DNA of 64,000 nucleotides from Microcebus murinus (lineage: Eukaryota > Chordata > Mammalia > Primates > Cheirogaleidae). This document shows, in pieces, positions 35,355 to 48,089 of the stretch (positions within the stretch are counted from its first letter, which is position 1; every line of letters begins with the position of its first letter). The notes under the pieces were generated by a model that saw only the letters and a list, made by a program, of their open reading frames with translations, did not search any database and was not told the origin of the DNA. The translations under genes and the position numbers were made by a program. The stretch spans positions 56,324,001 through 56,388,000 of the forward strand of contig NC_134109.1 in assembly GCF_040939455.1 (NCBI RefSeq). Direction: 5' to 3'.

Positions 35355-36475
35355 TTACTAGTGCTTGCATTTCCTATGGCTGATCAGGAAGCCCTAATAA
35401 TTCACATTGTAGAGGATGATGCTTCTTAACTCTAAATTGTTAGTTTACCATGGCTACATTTTGACCTTATTATTCCTTGATGGACTGTGGGAAGAGACAA
35501 GATATTTCCTACAAAGATTTTTGGAAGATGACTGATAAAATTGTAACTGTCATTAAAAGGAAGCTATAAAATTCAAACACAGGCAACTCTATCCTCTATT
35601 AACACAGAAAAATTATGGTATGTTATAGTTCATTCTGAAGTTTATTGCCACAAATATTGAATAAAGTATGTTATGACATTATATTGACATCCTACTTCCA
35701 CCAATAACTCAGGTACTGGAAAATTTATGCACTGCTGTCAGTTAAGCCACAAATTCTTGGTATAATGCTCAGCTTGAAAACTGATGGATGAAAGCAGCAT
35801 GATGCAGTTAAATATTTGAGCAAAGAGGAGCTATTCCATGTAGCCACATTATTCTGGAAGGTGTTTAAAATTTGGATTAAAAAATGAGTCTAATCTCTAG
35901 ATACTTTCTGTTGGATGTTTTATTATAAGATACTACAGAATAAAGAGTTCTAGGATGGCCAGCTTGACTAGTGTCAGGTGAAAGTTCTCAGTTTTGTTGT
36001 AGGTAGGTGGTAAAACAAACTATTACCAGATGGTTATTCCTGTGTACATAGCACCATTTGATTCTATTGTGAATTGTTCAGTTATTTCTCAGATGAAATA
36101 TATTTTGCTGCAAGGCTATGGATTTTTATAGAATCAATTAACTTAAGATTCTACTACCCAGCAGGCTGAATACCAGGGTATCATTTTAGTGTTGTTTTTT
36201 TTAATAGCAAAAACTTTTTATGCAAATTTCAGAGAAGGAGAATGGGCAAAATAAAATTCTGGTTCTACAGCTGTTATACTAGGATCAATTATTTTGAAGT
36301 AGCATAAACTGGGACATAGTGGAATTTCAGTAAATGCAGTACTGATACTGCTGACATCAGAGAGAACACTTAGTTACATTTTAGATGATCATTCATCTTC
36401 CACCTTCCCACAAAAGATATCTCCTGATTTGAGCTATGTCACCCAAGGTTCCCAGATAATACTGTGTCATTCTAA
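35355..36475. other. Single-copy DNA, no gene seen
   Basis: AT-rich, with no recognisable feature. Confidence 0.4.
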
Positions 36476-36479
36476 GGAA

Positions 36480-36705
36480 AGCAGTGTAATGTAGTGTTGG
36501 AAGCAGGATTTCAGGAGCCAAACAGCCTGGGCTCAAATCCTTCCTCCTTCTAGTATAGCTGTGTGATTTTAGACAAGGTGCTTAAACTTTCTGTGTCTCA
36601 GTTTCCTTATCTGTAAAATGAGGATAATGATAATAATAGTTCCTACCTCATACAGTTGTTATGAGGTTGTAATGCCTGGCACATAATTAATAAAGCTCTA
36701 GAAAA
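36480..36705 (+). mobile_element. Near full-length MIR SINE, sense
   Basis: It contains the tRNA-related head ('agtgttggaagcaggatttc', 'gggctcaaatcc'), the core ('ctgtgtctcagtttccttatc', 'gtaaaatgaggataatg') and the tail ('tgcctggcacataattaataa'). The best-preserved MIR in the window. Confidence 0.85.
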
Positions 36706-38051
36706 CTTACAGTCAGTATCCAGGCTTGGAGTTCCTTTATCTCTTTAAAAAATTTTAATTGTGATTACATAATAATTGTTTATAGGGTACATGTGATGTT
36801 TTGATACAGGCATACAATGTGAATGAATCAAATCACGGTAATTGGGGTATCCATCACTGCAGGCATTTATCATTTTTGTGTTAGAAACATTCCAATTCCA
36901 CTCTTTCAGTTATTTTAAAGCATATCCTAACTTACTGTTCACTTTGCTGTGCTAGCAAACATTGTTCATTCTAACTGTATTTTTACACTCAACCATCGCC
37001 ATTTTATCTTCCTTCCCACTGCCTCTGGTAAACATTCTACTGTCTGTCTCCATGAGATCAATTGTTTTTACACTTCCCTCATATCAGTGAGAACATATGA
37101 GATTTGTCTTTCTGTGCTTTGATTATTTCACTTACCATAAAGTTCTTCAGCTCCATACATGTTGCTACAAATGGCAGGATTTCATTCTTTCTTGTGGCTA
37201 TAAAATGTGCCATTGTGTATGTGTAACACAATTTCTTTATCCATTCATCTGTTGATGGACACTTAGGTTGATTCCAAATCTTGGCTATTGTGAATAGTGC
37301 TGCAATAAACATGGGAATGCAGACATATTTTTGATATATTGAATTCCCCTCCTTTGGATATATACCCAGGAGTGAGATTGCTGGATCATAAGGTAGGTCT
37401 ATTTTTAGTTTTTTTTAGAAACTTTCTTACTGTTCTCCATAGTGGTTGCACTAATTTACATTTCCACCAACAGTGTATGAGGGTTCCCCTTTCTCCACAT
37501 CCTTGCTGCATTAGTTACTGCCTGTCTTTTTGATAAAAGCCATTTTAACTGGTATGGAATGATATCTCATTGTAGTTTTTGATTTGCATTTCTCTGATGA
37601 TTAATGTTGATTATTTTTTCATATACCTATTGGTCATTTGCATGTTTTTTTTTTTTTAAGAAATGTCTATTCAGAGCCTTCATCCATTTTTTAGTCAGAT
37701 TATTTGATTTTTTTCCTATTGAGTAGATGGAACTCCTTATATATTCTAGTTATTAATCCCTTGTCAGATGGGTAGTTTGCAAATATTTTCTCCCTTTCTG
37801 TGGGTTGTCTCTTCACTTTGTTGATTGTTTCCTTTGCTGTGCAGAAGCTTTTTAGCTTGATAGGATCCCATTTGTCCAATTTTGCTTTTGTTGCCTGTAC
37901 TTTGGGGTATGGCTCAAAAGGTCCTTGCCTAGATCAATGTTCTGAAGCATTTCCCCAAGTTTTGTTTTAGTAGTTTCATAGTTTCAGGTCTTAGATTTAA
38001 GTCTTTAATCCATTATGATTTGATTTTTGTATATGGTGAGTGTAAGAGTGG

Positions 38052-38125
38052 AAAATGTGCTAGGTGCTCACTGTGTGGGTGGAGAAAAATTTTTCACACA
38101 AAGATTGAGATAGAAAGAAGGAAAC
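38052..38125. other. Unidentified ~70-bp insertion in the L1
   Basis: L1 sequence is continuous up to 'gtgagtgtaag' and again from 'cctagtttaattcctctgc'. The block between, with 'gctaggtgctcactgtgtgg' and the palindrome 'gaaaaatttttc', does not fit L1. I found no target-site duplication. Confidence 0.5.
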
Positions 38126-40219
38126 CTAGTTTAATTCCTCTGCATACGGATAGTTTTCTGAGCACTATTTATTGAAGAGACTATCTTTTCTCCATTGTAT
38201 TTTCTTGGCATCTTGTTGAAGATAAGTTCACTATAGATGTGTGTCTGTTCCGTTGGTCCATATATCAGTTTTTATGCCAGTAACATGCTGTTTTGGTTAC
38301 TATAGCTCTGTAGTATAACTTGAAGTCAGAGAATGTGATTCTTCCATTAGGAATGAATTCTATATCTAATTTTTTTGCGAGTTTTTATTATGAAGGGATG
38401 TTGAATTTTACTGAATGCTTTTCCAGCATCAGTTGAAATGGTCATATGGTTTTTGTCCTTCATTCTGTTAATATGATGTATCACATTGACTCATTTGCAT
38501 ATGTTGAACCATTCTTACATCCTTGGGATGAATCCCACTTGATCATGATGAATAATCTTTTGAATGTATTCTTGGATTCGGTTTGCTAGTATTTTCTTGA
38601 GGATTTTTGCATCTATGTTTATCAGAGTTATTGGAGTAAGTTTTCTTTGTTTGTTGTGTCTTTGTCTGGTTTGGGTATCAGGGTGATCAAGGGCCCATAG
38701 AATAAGTTTGGGAGTATTTCTTTCTCCTCAGTTTTTCAGAATAGTTTAAATAGGATTAGTATTAGTTCTTTTTTGAATGCTTGGTAGAACTCAGCAGTGA
38801 AGCCAGCAGGTCCTGGGCTTTTCTTTGATGGGAAACTTTTTATTACTGCTTCTATTTTGTTACTTATTCAGATTTTGGATTTCTTCCTGGTTCAATCTTG
38901 GTAGTTTGTATGTGTGTAGGAATTTATTCATTTCATCTAGGTTTTACAATTCATTGGAATATAGTCACTCACACTAGTCTCTAATGATCCATTGGATTTC
39001 TGCAGTATCAGTTGTAATGTCTCCTTCTTCATCTCTGATTTTATTTATTTGAGTCTTCTCTCTCTTTTTAGTTAGTCTGGCTAAAAGGTGTGTCGATTTT
39101 GTTTATCTTTTAAAAAAACCTATTTCTTTGATCTTTTTTGTTTCAATTTCATTTATTTCTGCTCTGATCTTTATTATTTCTTTTCTCCTACTAATTTTGA
39201 ATTTGGTTTGTTCTTGTTTTTCTAGTTTTTTGAGATGCATCATTAGGTTGTGTATTTGAAGCTCTTCTAATTTTTTTAATGTAGGTACTTATTACTATAA
39301 ACTTTCCTCTTATCACTCCTTTACTATATCCCATAGGCTTTTGTATGTTATGTTTTTATTTTAATTTGTTTTGAGCAATTTTACAATTATTTTCTTAATC
39401 TCTTCATTGACCCACTGGTTGTTCAGCAGCATATTATTTAATTTCCATGTGTTTGTATAGTTTCCAAGGTTTCTCTTGTTATTGATTTCTAATTTTATTC
39501 CATTGTGGTCAGAGAAAATACTTAGTATGATTTCAATTATTTTGAAATTTTTAAGACTTGTTTTGTGGCCTAACCTATGGTCTATCCTTGAGAATGATCC
39601 ATGAGCTGTGGAGAAGAATGTGTATTCTGCAGCTGTTGAATGGAATGTTCTGTAAGTGTCATTAGGTTCATTTGGTCTATAGTGCAGATTATGTCTAATG
39701 TTGCTTTGTTGATTTTCTGTTTGGATGATCTGTTTAATCCTGAAAGTGGACTGTTGAGGTCTCTAATGATTATTGTATTAGGGTCTCTCTTTCTTCAGCT
39801 CTGATAATATTTGCTTTATATATATGGGTGCTCTAGTGTTGGGTGCATATATATTTAGAATTATTATGTCTTCTTGATGAATCAGCCCCTTTATCACATA
39901 ATGACATTTTTTATCTGTTTTTATAGTTTTTATCTTGAAAATCTGTTTTAGCTGATAGAAGTATATCTACTACTGCTCTTTTTTGGTTTCCATTTACATG
40001 GAATATCTCTTTCTATCACTTTATTTTTGGTCTATGTGTATCTTCATAGGCAAACTGGGTTTCTTGAAGACAAGAAATAGTTGGATCTTTCTTTTTTATC
40101 CCTTTAGCCACTCTATGTCTTTTTATTGAAGAGTTTAGTTCATTCACATTCAATGTCATTATTGATAGTTAAGGACTTACTACTGCCATGTTGTTATTTG
40201 ACTTCTGGTTATTTTGCGA

Positions 40220-40530
40220 TCCTCTCTCCCTCCCTCCCATCCTTCCTTCCTCCCTTCCTGTTTTGTGGTCCTCCCTCCCTTCCTTCCTTCCTGTTTTGAG
40301 ATCCTCCCTCCCTTCCTTCCTCCTGTTTAGTGGTCCTCCCTTCCTTCCTTCCTGTTTTGCGGTCCTCCCTCCCTCCCTCCCTCCCTCCCTCCCTCCCTCC
40401 CTCCCTCCCTCCCTCCCTCCCTCCCTCCCTCCCTCCCTTCCTTCCTTCCTTCCTTCCTTCCTTCCTTCCTTCCTTCCTTCCTTCCTTCCTTCCTTCCTTC
40501 CTTCCTTCCTTCCTTCCTTCCTTCCTTTTC
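40220..40530. repeat. CCCT then CCTT pyrimidine array inside the L1
   Basis: Higher-order start: four blocks of 'tgttttg(t/a)g(g/a)tcctccctccc' with CCTT tails between about 40224 and 40364. Then pure CCCT to about 40436, then pure CCTT to about 40525. The long frames on both strands are translations of the array. Confidence 0.95.
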
Positions 40531-40690
40531 CCTTGTAGTGTGTTTTAATGTCTTGCTTTTTACTTTTTGTGTATCTGTTGTATGCTTTTTGATTTGAGAT
40601 TGCCATGAGGTTTGCAGAAACCATTTTATAACCAATTTTAAACATACAACAACTCTGCTTACAAAGAAGCAAAGAAGCAAAGATAAATTT

Positions 40691-40898
40691 AACAGAAATT
40701 CTGCCCTTTATGGAGTTCCTTTATCTCAATGTCCTTATTTATATCATCACTCTACTTCTAGAACTTACTTTGAGACTTCCTTCTCAAAACTTTTTGTGGG
40801 TTCTTCCTCATTGCTGGTTTTCCTCTTACCTTCTGGCTACTCATTTAAAAATTCCTCTGGGGACTCTTATTTATTTCCTTGCTTCTCAAATCACAGTT
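40691..40898. other. Unassigned sequence
   Basis: Between the L1 and the hAT element. No recognisable feature. Confidence 0.4.
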
Positions 40899-40906
40899 CT
40901 CTAAAG

Positions 40907-41117
40907 CTATGGTCCCTAATCCCTGGGCCACTGACTGGTACTGGTCCACAGCCTGTTAGCAACCAGGCTGCAGAAGGTGAGCAGCAGGTGAGCAAGTGAA
41001 GTTTCCTCTGTATTCACAGCTGCACCCCATTGCTCGTCATCTACCCCCAACCTGCTTCCATGGAAAAATTGTCTTCCATGAAACGGGTCCCTGTGCCAAA
41101 AAGGTTGGGGACTGCTA
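40907..41117 (-). mobile_element. MER1-like hAT-Charlie MITE with 8-bp target duplication
   Basis: It runs from 'ctatggtccctaatccc' to 'aaaaaggttggggactgcta', a degraded inverted repeat of the CAGYGGTCCCCAACC type. 'ctggtccacagcctgttagc' and 'aaattgtcttccatgaaacg' are inside. The flanks 'ctctaaag' (40899-40906) and 'ctataaag' (41118-41125) differ by one base and have the 8-bp length expected of hAT elements. Confidence 0.85.
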
Positions 41118-41159
41118 CTATAAAGGATTCATTTCTCAGCCTCTCTTCTGACTTACAAG

Positions 41160-41775
41160 ATCTATCTATGTAATGTGTTTCACTTTTAAATTCAACCCAT
41201 AAATCAAAGACTCCCAATTGTATACCTCTGGCTTCATATCCAAATTGATCATGTGATTTTCCAATCTAAAACTCAAGCTTATCTTTGGTAGTGAACTCTA
41301 AGATCTTGGAATCTGACCTCTGCTTTCCTTTCAGCCTGGTCCCCTGCCACATCTCTATTCTAGCCACATCAGACTGCTCATAGTTCTCCAAATGCAATAT
41401 GCTATTTCACTGCTTTGCATGCTCTTACCACTCTTATTTATCTAGAAAGCTCCCACTTGTCTGATGGGATTTGGCTCACCTGTCACCTACTCTGACACTC
41501 TGTCTCCTCTCCTGTTTATAGATCAATTTTGTAATACTTCTGTTTTGCAGTATCTGTTGCACATGTCTCTTTATATATCTATTCCATTGCATGGTAAGTG
41601 TTTACATGTCTGCCTGCTCTAAGAGAACATGAGCAACTTGAGGCAGGAATTTAACTTGTGATTATTTCTATTATATTTTGTGGTCATGTCCATCATTATA
41701 GCCCTAATAAGTAGCACAGAGTCTGGTGCAGGGTAAGGAACAAGGATGTTTATTGAATAAATGAATGATGACTTT
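41160..41775 (+). mobile_element. L2 LINE 3' portion, sense
   Basis: Blocks 'tctgacctctgctttccttt', 'cacatctctattctagccac' and 'gcacagagtctggtgcagg', and the end 'tttattgaataaatgaatg', follow the L2 3' order. Confidence 0.75.
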
Positions 41776-41779
41776 CATC

Positions 41780-43855
41780 ATTCCAAGTGTTATGTCTTGT
41801 ATCTACTCTTTCTTGCCATGGTTCTTCACTATCCTTGAGGACACTGTTTACAGCACTTCCAATGAACCGTGGGAGAATTTAAACACACGCATTTTAAACT
41901 AATCTAGGCCAAGAGAATAATTTTGTATACATTTTAAGGAGATGTGTATTTATTTGTGTAATTAGCTATGAACATATAAGTCCTGATCCATGTAACAAGG
42001 TTTTGAAAGACATCGGAAAAAATAAAAAAAGGTTTGATTACCTGAATGAAGGTTAAATTGTCAGTCTAAAGAGAATCAGATAGCCAGTCTATTAAGAAAT
42101 TCTACATATATAGCTTCAGCTTTATCTTATGATTGTAAATTGCTTTTGTGGAATTTTTTGTCTAATGTTGATACTTTGAGAAATCATGTGCTTTTTCGTG
42201 GGGTGGGTAGGGGTTTGAGCATTTGCAGATTGCTGACTTCCATGAGGGGCTCAAGGTGTAGGCATGTGCTGGCTATGCCTACAGTGTTAGTGCATGGCAT
42301 GCTGCTCTGCACATACTTTATGCTCAATAGGCATGTTCTAAATGAATAAGGGAGTATTTGGGTGGCACTTCTTGTAAAGAGTGAAAAGTATGGTGACAGG
42401 ATGTGGCCCATGTGTCATAAAAGTCTGGTCTATGTGTGGTCTTTGGCTCACTTTCTTGATATGTGTGAGGGTTTTTCTCCTTGACATAGAGATTTTGAGA
42501 AAGCACAACTTGCTGATGACCTCTGGGCTTGTCTTCTTCTGGAGCACAGCTTTTCTCTTCTGTACTCAGGTATGGGTTTATAAAGATAATTGAATACATG
42601 TTGTTTTATCATTTCTAGCTCCGTGATTCTAGGGACAGCCAGATTACTTCTTCTCACCTTCCTCTGGCCCATTTCCTTTAAAGAACAGGAATCTCACCTA
42701 AATTAAATGGGATCTTATCTAAAACAATTATATCAAATGCACTGAGCAAAACACAAAGAAAAACATATTAAGCTTCTAAGATGATATTAAAAATGAAAGT
42801 AAATAAACATTTGAAATAATATATTTAGATTCAAGCCTTTATTTTGTTTAAATAATCCCAGCTTTCATTAGCTTAAAAAAATGTCACCTTTACTCCAATA
42901 TGTCAAAGGAACTGGGTACTAGATTACTACAAAGTTCTTTTTCCAGAAGACCTTATAAGATAACATAGGAAGAAATATTCAGTACTTAAGTAAATTCTAG
43001 ACTGTGGTAAGTGACAAATTTACTAACACTGGTAATTTACATGGAAATCAGAGAAACAGTCAATCTAACATTGCATTTCATTCTTTTTTTTTTTAGACAG
43101 AAGTGATTAAACATGTAAATTCAAATTTAAATTATTCATAACTACAGTAGCTGCGGCATTAGCTTCAAGCATTATTAGAAGTAAATGTTTTGCTAATTTG
43201 ATAAGTCATATATCAAATTTATGATAAATCAAAGTATTTTAAATCTTTAATATGAGTTTTAGATTTCCTAAACCCCCTGCCCTGCATCATGACCAAATAT
43301 TCTAACTTTGTTCCATGGTCTCTCTCTATCTAAGCCTCCTGAAATTTTTGAAACACAATGGGGACTGGACTCTCTCTTGACAAGTCTTTCTTTGTGAAGA
43401 AATTTTCCAAGGGGAAATAAGGCCAGAAATAAGATTAATGCTATGCTGTCCATCATGTTGTATATTTTAGCATATCTGCTTTTTTGGTTTCTAAATTCAG
43501 AACATAGTCTATTTTTGTTCTATTTACAACCCCAAACAACTTAGGAAAAATCTGATTTTATATAATAATCCTAACTTGGAACTGTAATGTCTAGTTGGTT
43601 GCCACACATACACTGACAGAGTGTATTCACCCTTGTTTGCAGAGTAAAAGCTAATCTGTTATGCATCCAGTTTAGGTAATAAAAGACATTTCATATTCTA
43701 CAGTTTTGCCTTTTTCAAGATCATCAAAGGCTTTGTCTTGTATCTATCATGGATAAAGTCATAAATCAATTCACACTGATCTCTGATCAGCACACTACAA
43801 GATTGATTTTGGGTGTGACTTCATTTAGGAGATCTTAACATATCAAGATGATAGT
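41780..43855. other. 2.1 kb single-copy DNA, no gene seen
   Basis: A cluster of 60-90 codon frames on both strands at 42140-42672 shows no family signature and no consistent frame. No exon call is supported. Confidence 0.4.
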
Positions 43856-43859
43856 AACA

Positions 43860-44170
43860 GGCCAGGGGTTGTGGCTCACACCTGTTATCCTAGCACTTTG
43901 GGAGGCTAAAGTGGGATGAGTGCTTGAGGCCAGAAGTTTGAGACCAGGCTGAATAACATAGTGAGACCTTATCTCTACAAAAAATAGAAAAATTAGCCAG
44001 GTGTGGTTGGCATGCGCTTGTAGCCCCAGCTACGTAGGAGGCTGAGGCAGGAGGATCACTTGAGCCCAGGAGTGTGAGGTTGCAGTGAGTTCAATGATGC
44101 CATGGCACTCTAGCCTGGGTGACAGAGTAAGCCCCTGCCTCAAAACAAACAAACAAAGAAACAAACAAAA
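43860..44170 (+). mobile_element. Old Alu (AluJ-like), sense
   Basis: Starts 'ggccaggggttgtggctcac' and ends 'gtaagcccctgcctc' plus an (AAAC)n tail. Both arms are present and diverged from the lemur-type copies. Confidence 0.9.
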
Positions 44171-44174
44171 ATTA

Positions 44175-45415
44175 ATGTTAACTCTTAGACTTGGGAAATA
44201 GAGTAGGCACAATGTAAATTATCATTTTTGCTAAGTGTAACAAAACTGTGGACGCACAAGCTGTCTAAGGGTTGAAATTAATAGTAGACTTTTATAGATA
44301 AATCAGTTAAATAAGCCTTAAATTGGAAGAACAGAAGCGTAAGTATAAGTGAAGTATACTGATTTGCCTATCAAAGATGAACATTAGCTGTTGCAAAGAT
44401 ATTAAACCTGCTGTTTCTACTTGTACTGTAACACCAGTGTTCATCTGAAATATTTAGGTAGTAGAGATTAGACTTTTTTTTTTTTTAATTGAATAATGAG
44501 GACAATGACTTGACTTTGTATTTCTGTACACTGAACCTATGGTTTCATAGGTGAACAAATTAAGTGGTGGCTCAGTGACAGCTTTCACCTTTGCTGAATT
44601 ACAAGCCTGGGAGCTTCCTTTGGTTTGTAGGCAGTTTTGTACTAGCTTGTGGAATGCATTCTGTGCTACTGTGGACTTGAAAGAATGAATATATCTTTCC
44701 ACCTTTATTGTTGGCTAGCAGGAAGTAGACAAAGTGGATCATAACCAACAAAGGCATTAATCTCAAAGGTTAGAGGAAGAAATTTATGTGTGGCATGTTT
44801 AGGAGTAATAGCAGGGGAGAATTTAGGGGAAAACTACAACTCATAATATTGAAAGTATAAGCTTCCCAAGGAAGAGAAATATAATTAAAGAAATTAAAAG
44901 GCTAAATGAACTGGGAACATAAAAAATTTACAGGGTCTCTCACTGTTGAATCAAGCAATGATACCTGAGATTATTTTTTTTCCTCCTGAGCCACCAATGG
45001 GACCCACGGCTGAAGAAAGCAATGTAGGAAAGCTCACACCAACATAGCAAAAACAAAAATCACATTCTGTGGGGTGACAAAATGTGAGACAGTTTTTGGC
45101 TAGCTGTTTTGCTTTAACAGAATTTGGTGAAAGGAAGTTTGAGCTGCTAGGAAAATCTACTTTTATTCCTGAAAATCTGATTTTCCCCATGAGAAACCCT
45201 GAAGCGAAAATTGTTGCTTTCACACTACCTTCTACAGAAATATTAATAAATGCCATTCTGTTAAGTATTAATTAAAATAGTACTTGTTCACTTCTATTTT
45301 ATCACATATTGTAAAAAAGAGTTGAGAGAAAGCTCTCATGCTGTCTTTTTTGATCTGCTAATCTCTTTATTGTACATGTAAAAGTATACAGACAAATTGG
45401 ATTTTGTAGGGTTGG
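44175..45415. other. Single-copy DNA, no gene seen
   Basis: A T-rich run at 44475-44486 precedes an 82-codon antisense frame (44454-44702), but no polyadenylation signal or family match supports a retrocopy. The frame at 45084-45275 is also unrecognised. Confidence 0.4.
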
Positions 45416-45417
45416 AA

Positions 45418-45770
45418 CATTCATTTATTCATTCAGTATTTATTTATTGAACAGTAGGGACTGGGAATATTATAATGTGAGATAGTGTGTTTCCTTAGGA
45501 ATTCACAGTCTAAAGGGGGAGGACAGATATGTAAACAGAGCATTGCAGTGCAGTATTAGAGATCTGCCCAAAGTAGGTACAAAGAAATTGGAATGACTGA
45601 TGACTGAAATGTACATTTTTGGAGGAGTCTGTGCTTCAGGGGAGGCTGAAGTGTTGACGATAAAGCTGAACCCTCAAGGTCAAAGGATTTTGCTGGATGA
45701 AAAAATGGGCTGGGCATTCATTCTAGGCAGAGTAAAGCCCTGGAAGCATAAAACATGGGATGTGTTAAAT
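45418..45770 (-). mobile_element. L2 LINE 3' portion, antisense
   Basis: 'tcatttattcattcagtatttatttattgaacag', 'gaattcacagtctaaaggggga' and 'gcattcattctaggcagag' follow the reverse L2 order. Confidence 0.7.
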
Positions 45771-45774
45771 GTTG

Positions 45775-47445
45775 TAACAGGCTCCCTTTCCCCCTACTTG
45801 TGTAATTGCTTCTTGAAGGGTATATAATTTGAGGGAATCTTTAAATTCTGGAATGCAGTTGGTTATAAAAGACAGCAGCGAGATTTGCCCAATTATAGTA
45901 CCCATCGGGGAGGGTAAATTTTCACTGGGACAGCAAGAAGGCACATAAATATTTGTTGCTTTGATGTTGTTGAATTTTATTAGCCCAAATAGAATGAAGC
46001 AAAACCGTACAGGATGATGCCTAGGACATAAGGGCCAGACATTTGTGGAGGGTTTGGGCCCTTAATAGTTTGTGAAAGAGATTATCAGGACCACAGCTCT
46101 AAAAGAAGCAATTCAAATGCCAAACATCCTAGTGTTTACCAGCAGGAGATTTAGTTTGTACTGCATGGGAGTGTGGACTTACCCCCAAAGCAAATACACA
46201 ATTGTGTGTGTTTTATTCTGCTGAAGGCTCCTGAAATCAATTTCTAACCCATAAAATAGAAGTTTCCCAAACCAAATCCACTATAAAATTTATCTCCGTG
46301 GAAAGGCCATAGCTGTTACAGGAGGGCAGGATGGTAGATCAGGAGGCTTTTCTGTTTAAATATTTAAATAGATTTCTATTTGAACAGCTAAATGAAACCA
46401 AACTCACTCCCTTATCTCAATAATTAAAAAGAAAATTGCTGAGCTTTCTTTGCCAAGTGTTCATGCCATTTCCCCCCTTTCTTGAGGATTCTTAGGGTAC
46501 TCATGTGCCTATGGCTTGGTTCCTTTTTGTAATAACTCAAGCAGTCTTTTAGCAAGCCATATTTCTGGGGCAACAGCAGGCTGCCTTTGCTGGCTTCTTA
46601 ATGAAGAACAGGCTGGCTTAATGATTAATTGCAGATAAATGGGGCTGAACCATGCCTTGGAGGATCTGCCTTGGAGGGGCAGGCTGAACAGTGGTCCCCT
46701 GAGAGGACGAGCACATTTCTTTCTGTAATTGGCAGCTATAGTTTTATTTTGCTTAGTGACATTAGCATCAGAAGGCAACTTTTTTCCTTGCACTAGGGAA
46801 GATAGTTTTAATTTTGACTTTTAGGTCTTATCTATTACTGTTTCTCCTGGCAACGTTATCTATGGATTTTTCTCCATTTTTTATTACCCAAGTAGTTTGT
46901 GATTATTTCAGAAAAATTAGAAAATACAGATAAGGAACAAAAAAATTAAAAGCAGCTAAAAATTTTGCTATCTACTGATGGAAATTATTAGCAATTTGAT
47001 ATATTATTCCTGACCTTTCTTCCTTCAGATATAAGCATAAAAGGATGTATTTACAAAATGACAAACATACCATATGTGTGTGTATCGATCAATATACCCA
47101 TGTACATACACATGGGTAGATACACATTTCATGTGCATGCTGCTTTAAAATACTAGATTGTTAATTATTTTTAAATCAACAAATATAAATCTATTATAAT
47201 TTTGTAGAATCAAATATGGGACTATCATTTGCTTGAAACTCTTCATTTTTTCTGGGATCAAGGAACTCTGGTGGCATGAGCGTTTTATATTTCTTTGCTA
47301 CAATTGTGTTGTCTTAGCCACTTAAAATTATGAGACTAATAAAAATGGTACAAATTTTCTAAGCAACTTAGGGCCCCATACGAAATACCTATAAAGGAAT
47401 TTACCAGTCTTTATTTCCTATTTGGTATCCTGTCTATCCTTCACA
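45775..47445. other. Single-copy DNA, no gene seen
   Basis: No exon or named repeat. The 94-codon antisense frame at 46509-46793 has no family signature that I recognise. Confidence 0.4.
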
Positions 47446-47508
47446 GACTATAAAAATGAAAATTGAGATTCTTCACGACTGTGAAGATTGATCTGTCGGT
47501 AGTTATGG

Positions 47509-47516
47509 CCACGTGG
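47509..47516. promoter_or_regulatory. E-box palindrome CCACGTGG (candidate)
   Basis: A perfect 8-bp palindrome around CACGTG, the site bound by bHLH-ZIP factors such as USF and MYC. It lies 100 bp from the CTCF-like site in the same CpG-containing patch. Function is inferred only. Confidence 0.4.
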
Positions 47517-47612
47517 TGCTCTACCTGCCAGCGTGGTGGGGAGTTTTGAACCACCATCTACACAAAGGCCAGCCTTGCCTGTAGGCGCCACAGATGCGCT
47601 AGCTGAGAAGGA

Positions 47613-47630
47613 CGCCAGCAGAGGGCAGCG
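47613..47630 (+). promoter_or_regulatory. Candidate CTCF-binding site
   Basis: 'cgccagcagagggcagcg' agrees with every core position of the CTCF motif written as CCASYAGRKGGC. It lies in a GC- and CpG-richer patch (about 47450-47700) surrounded by AT-rich DNA. Motif match by eye; occupancy unknown. Confidence 0.6.
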
Positions 47631-47676
47631 TACTTCCAGGACATAACCCAGCACAGCCACAGGCTGTGGAAGAGTC

Positions 47677-47696
47677 TGTGGAAAAACTTTTCCACA
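47677..47696. repeat. 20-bp near-palindrome with 9-bp arms
   Basis: 'tgtggaaaa' and 'ttttccaca' flank a 2-base centre. It is in the same patch as the CTCF-like site. It could be a dimeric factor site or chance. Confidence 0.6.
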
Positions 47697-47814
47697 CTGC
47701 TCTAAATACAAACAATACAACACACAATTTATTGGAAATTCTCTCCATGAAATATTTTTAGAATTTGAATTCCTGACATTAGAAGATGGAGGAAAAATAT
47801 AGCAAAAGCAAAAA

Positions 47815-48085
47815 ATTTATTCATTTAATAAACTTTTATTTGCCATCTACAAATGCCATGCAGTAGAAACATAAATATCTGAGACAAAAATCCCTGCCAC
47901 AGATCAGCAGGAGATGAAGACATGTAGTAAATGTTTCCAAAATGCAATGACAGCGTTCATGCTAGATGAATGGATTCTGTCTGGAGGAACTCAGAAAAGT
48001 CCCCACAGAGGAGTTAGATTTGAATTGAGTCTGGAGGGCAGCAGGAGTTCACTAAGCAGGTGAGGACAGGGATGCAGGGAATTCC
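47815..48085 (-). mobile_element. L2 fragment, antisense
   Basis: 'ttcatttaataaacttttatttgccatc', then 'atttgaattgagtctggagggcagcagg', resembles reverse L2. Confidence 0.55.
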
Positions 48086-48089
48086 TCCA

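Larger units (their letters stand above)
36745..40690 (-). mobile_element. Long L1 copy, antisense (L1MA/L1PB-like), about 3.9 kb
   Basis: 3' UTR start 'gtgattacataataattg', then ORF2 in reverse from its C-terminus (37079-37312 encodes a '[16 protein letters not shown]' piece) through the reverse-transcriptase region. It ends in the 'gtgtatctgttgtatgc', 'gagattgccatgaggtttgc' part of the L1 body at 40.5-40.7 kb. Dozens of stops and frameshifts make it inactive. A foreign segment of about 70 bp sits at 38052-38125, and a pyrimidine array at 40220-40530. Confidence 0.88.

Noticed and set aside
44454..44702. T run plus 82-codon antisense frame as another processed pseudogene
   Set aside because: No polyadenylation signal near the T run, no target duplication found and no family match.
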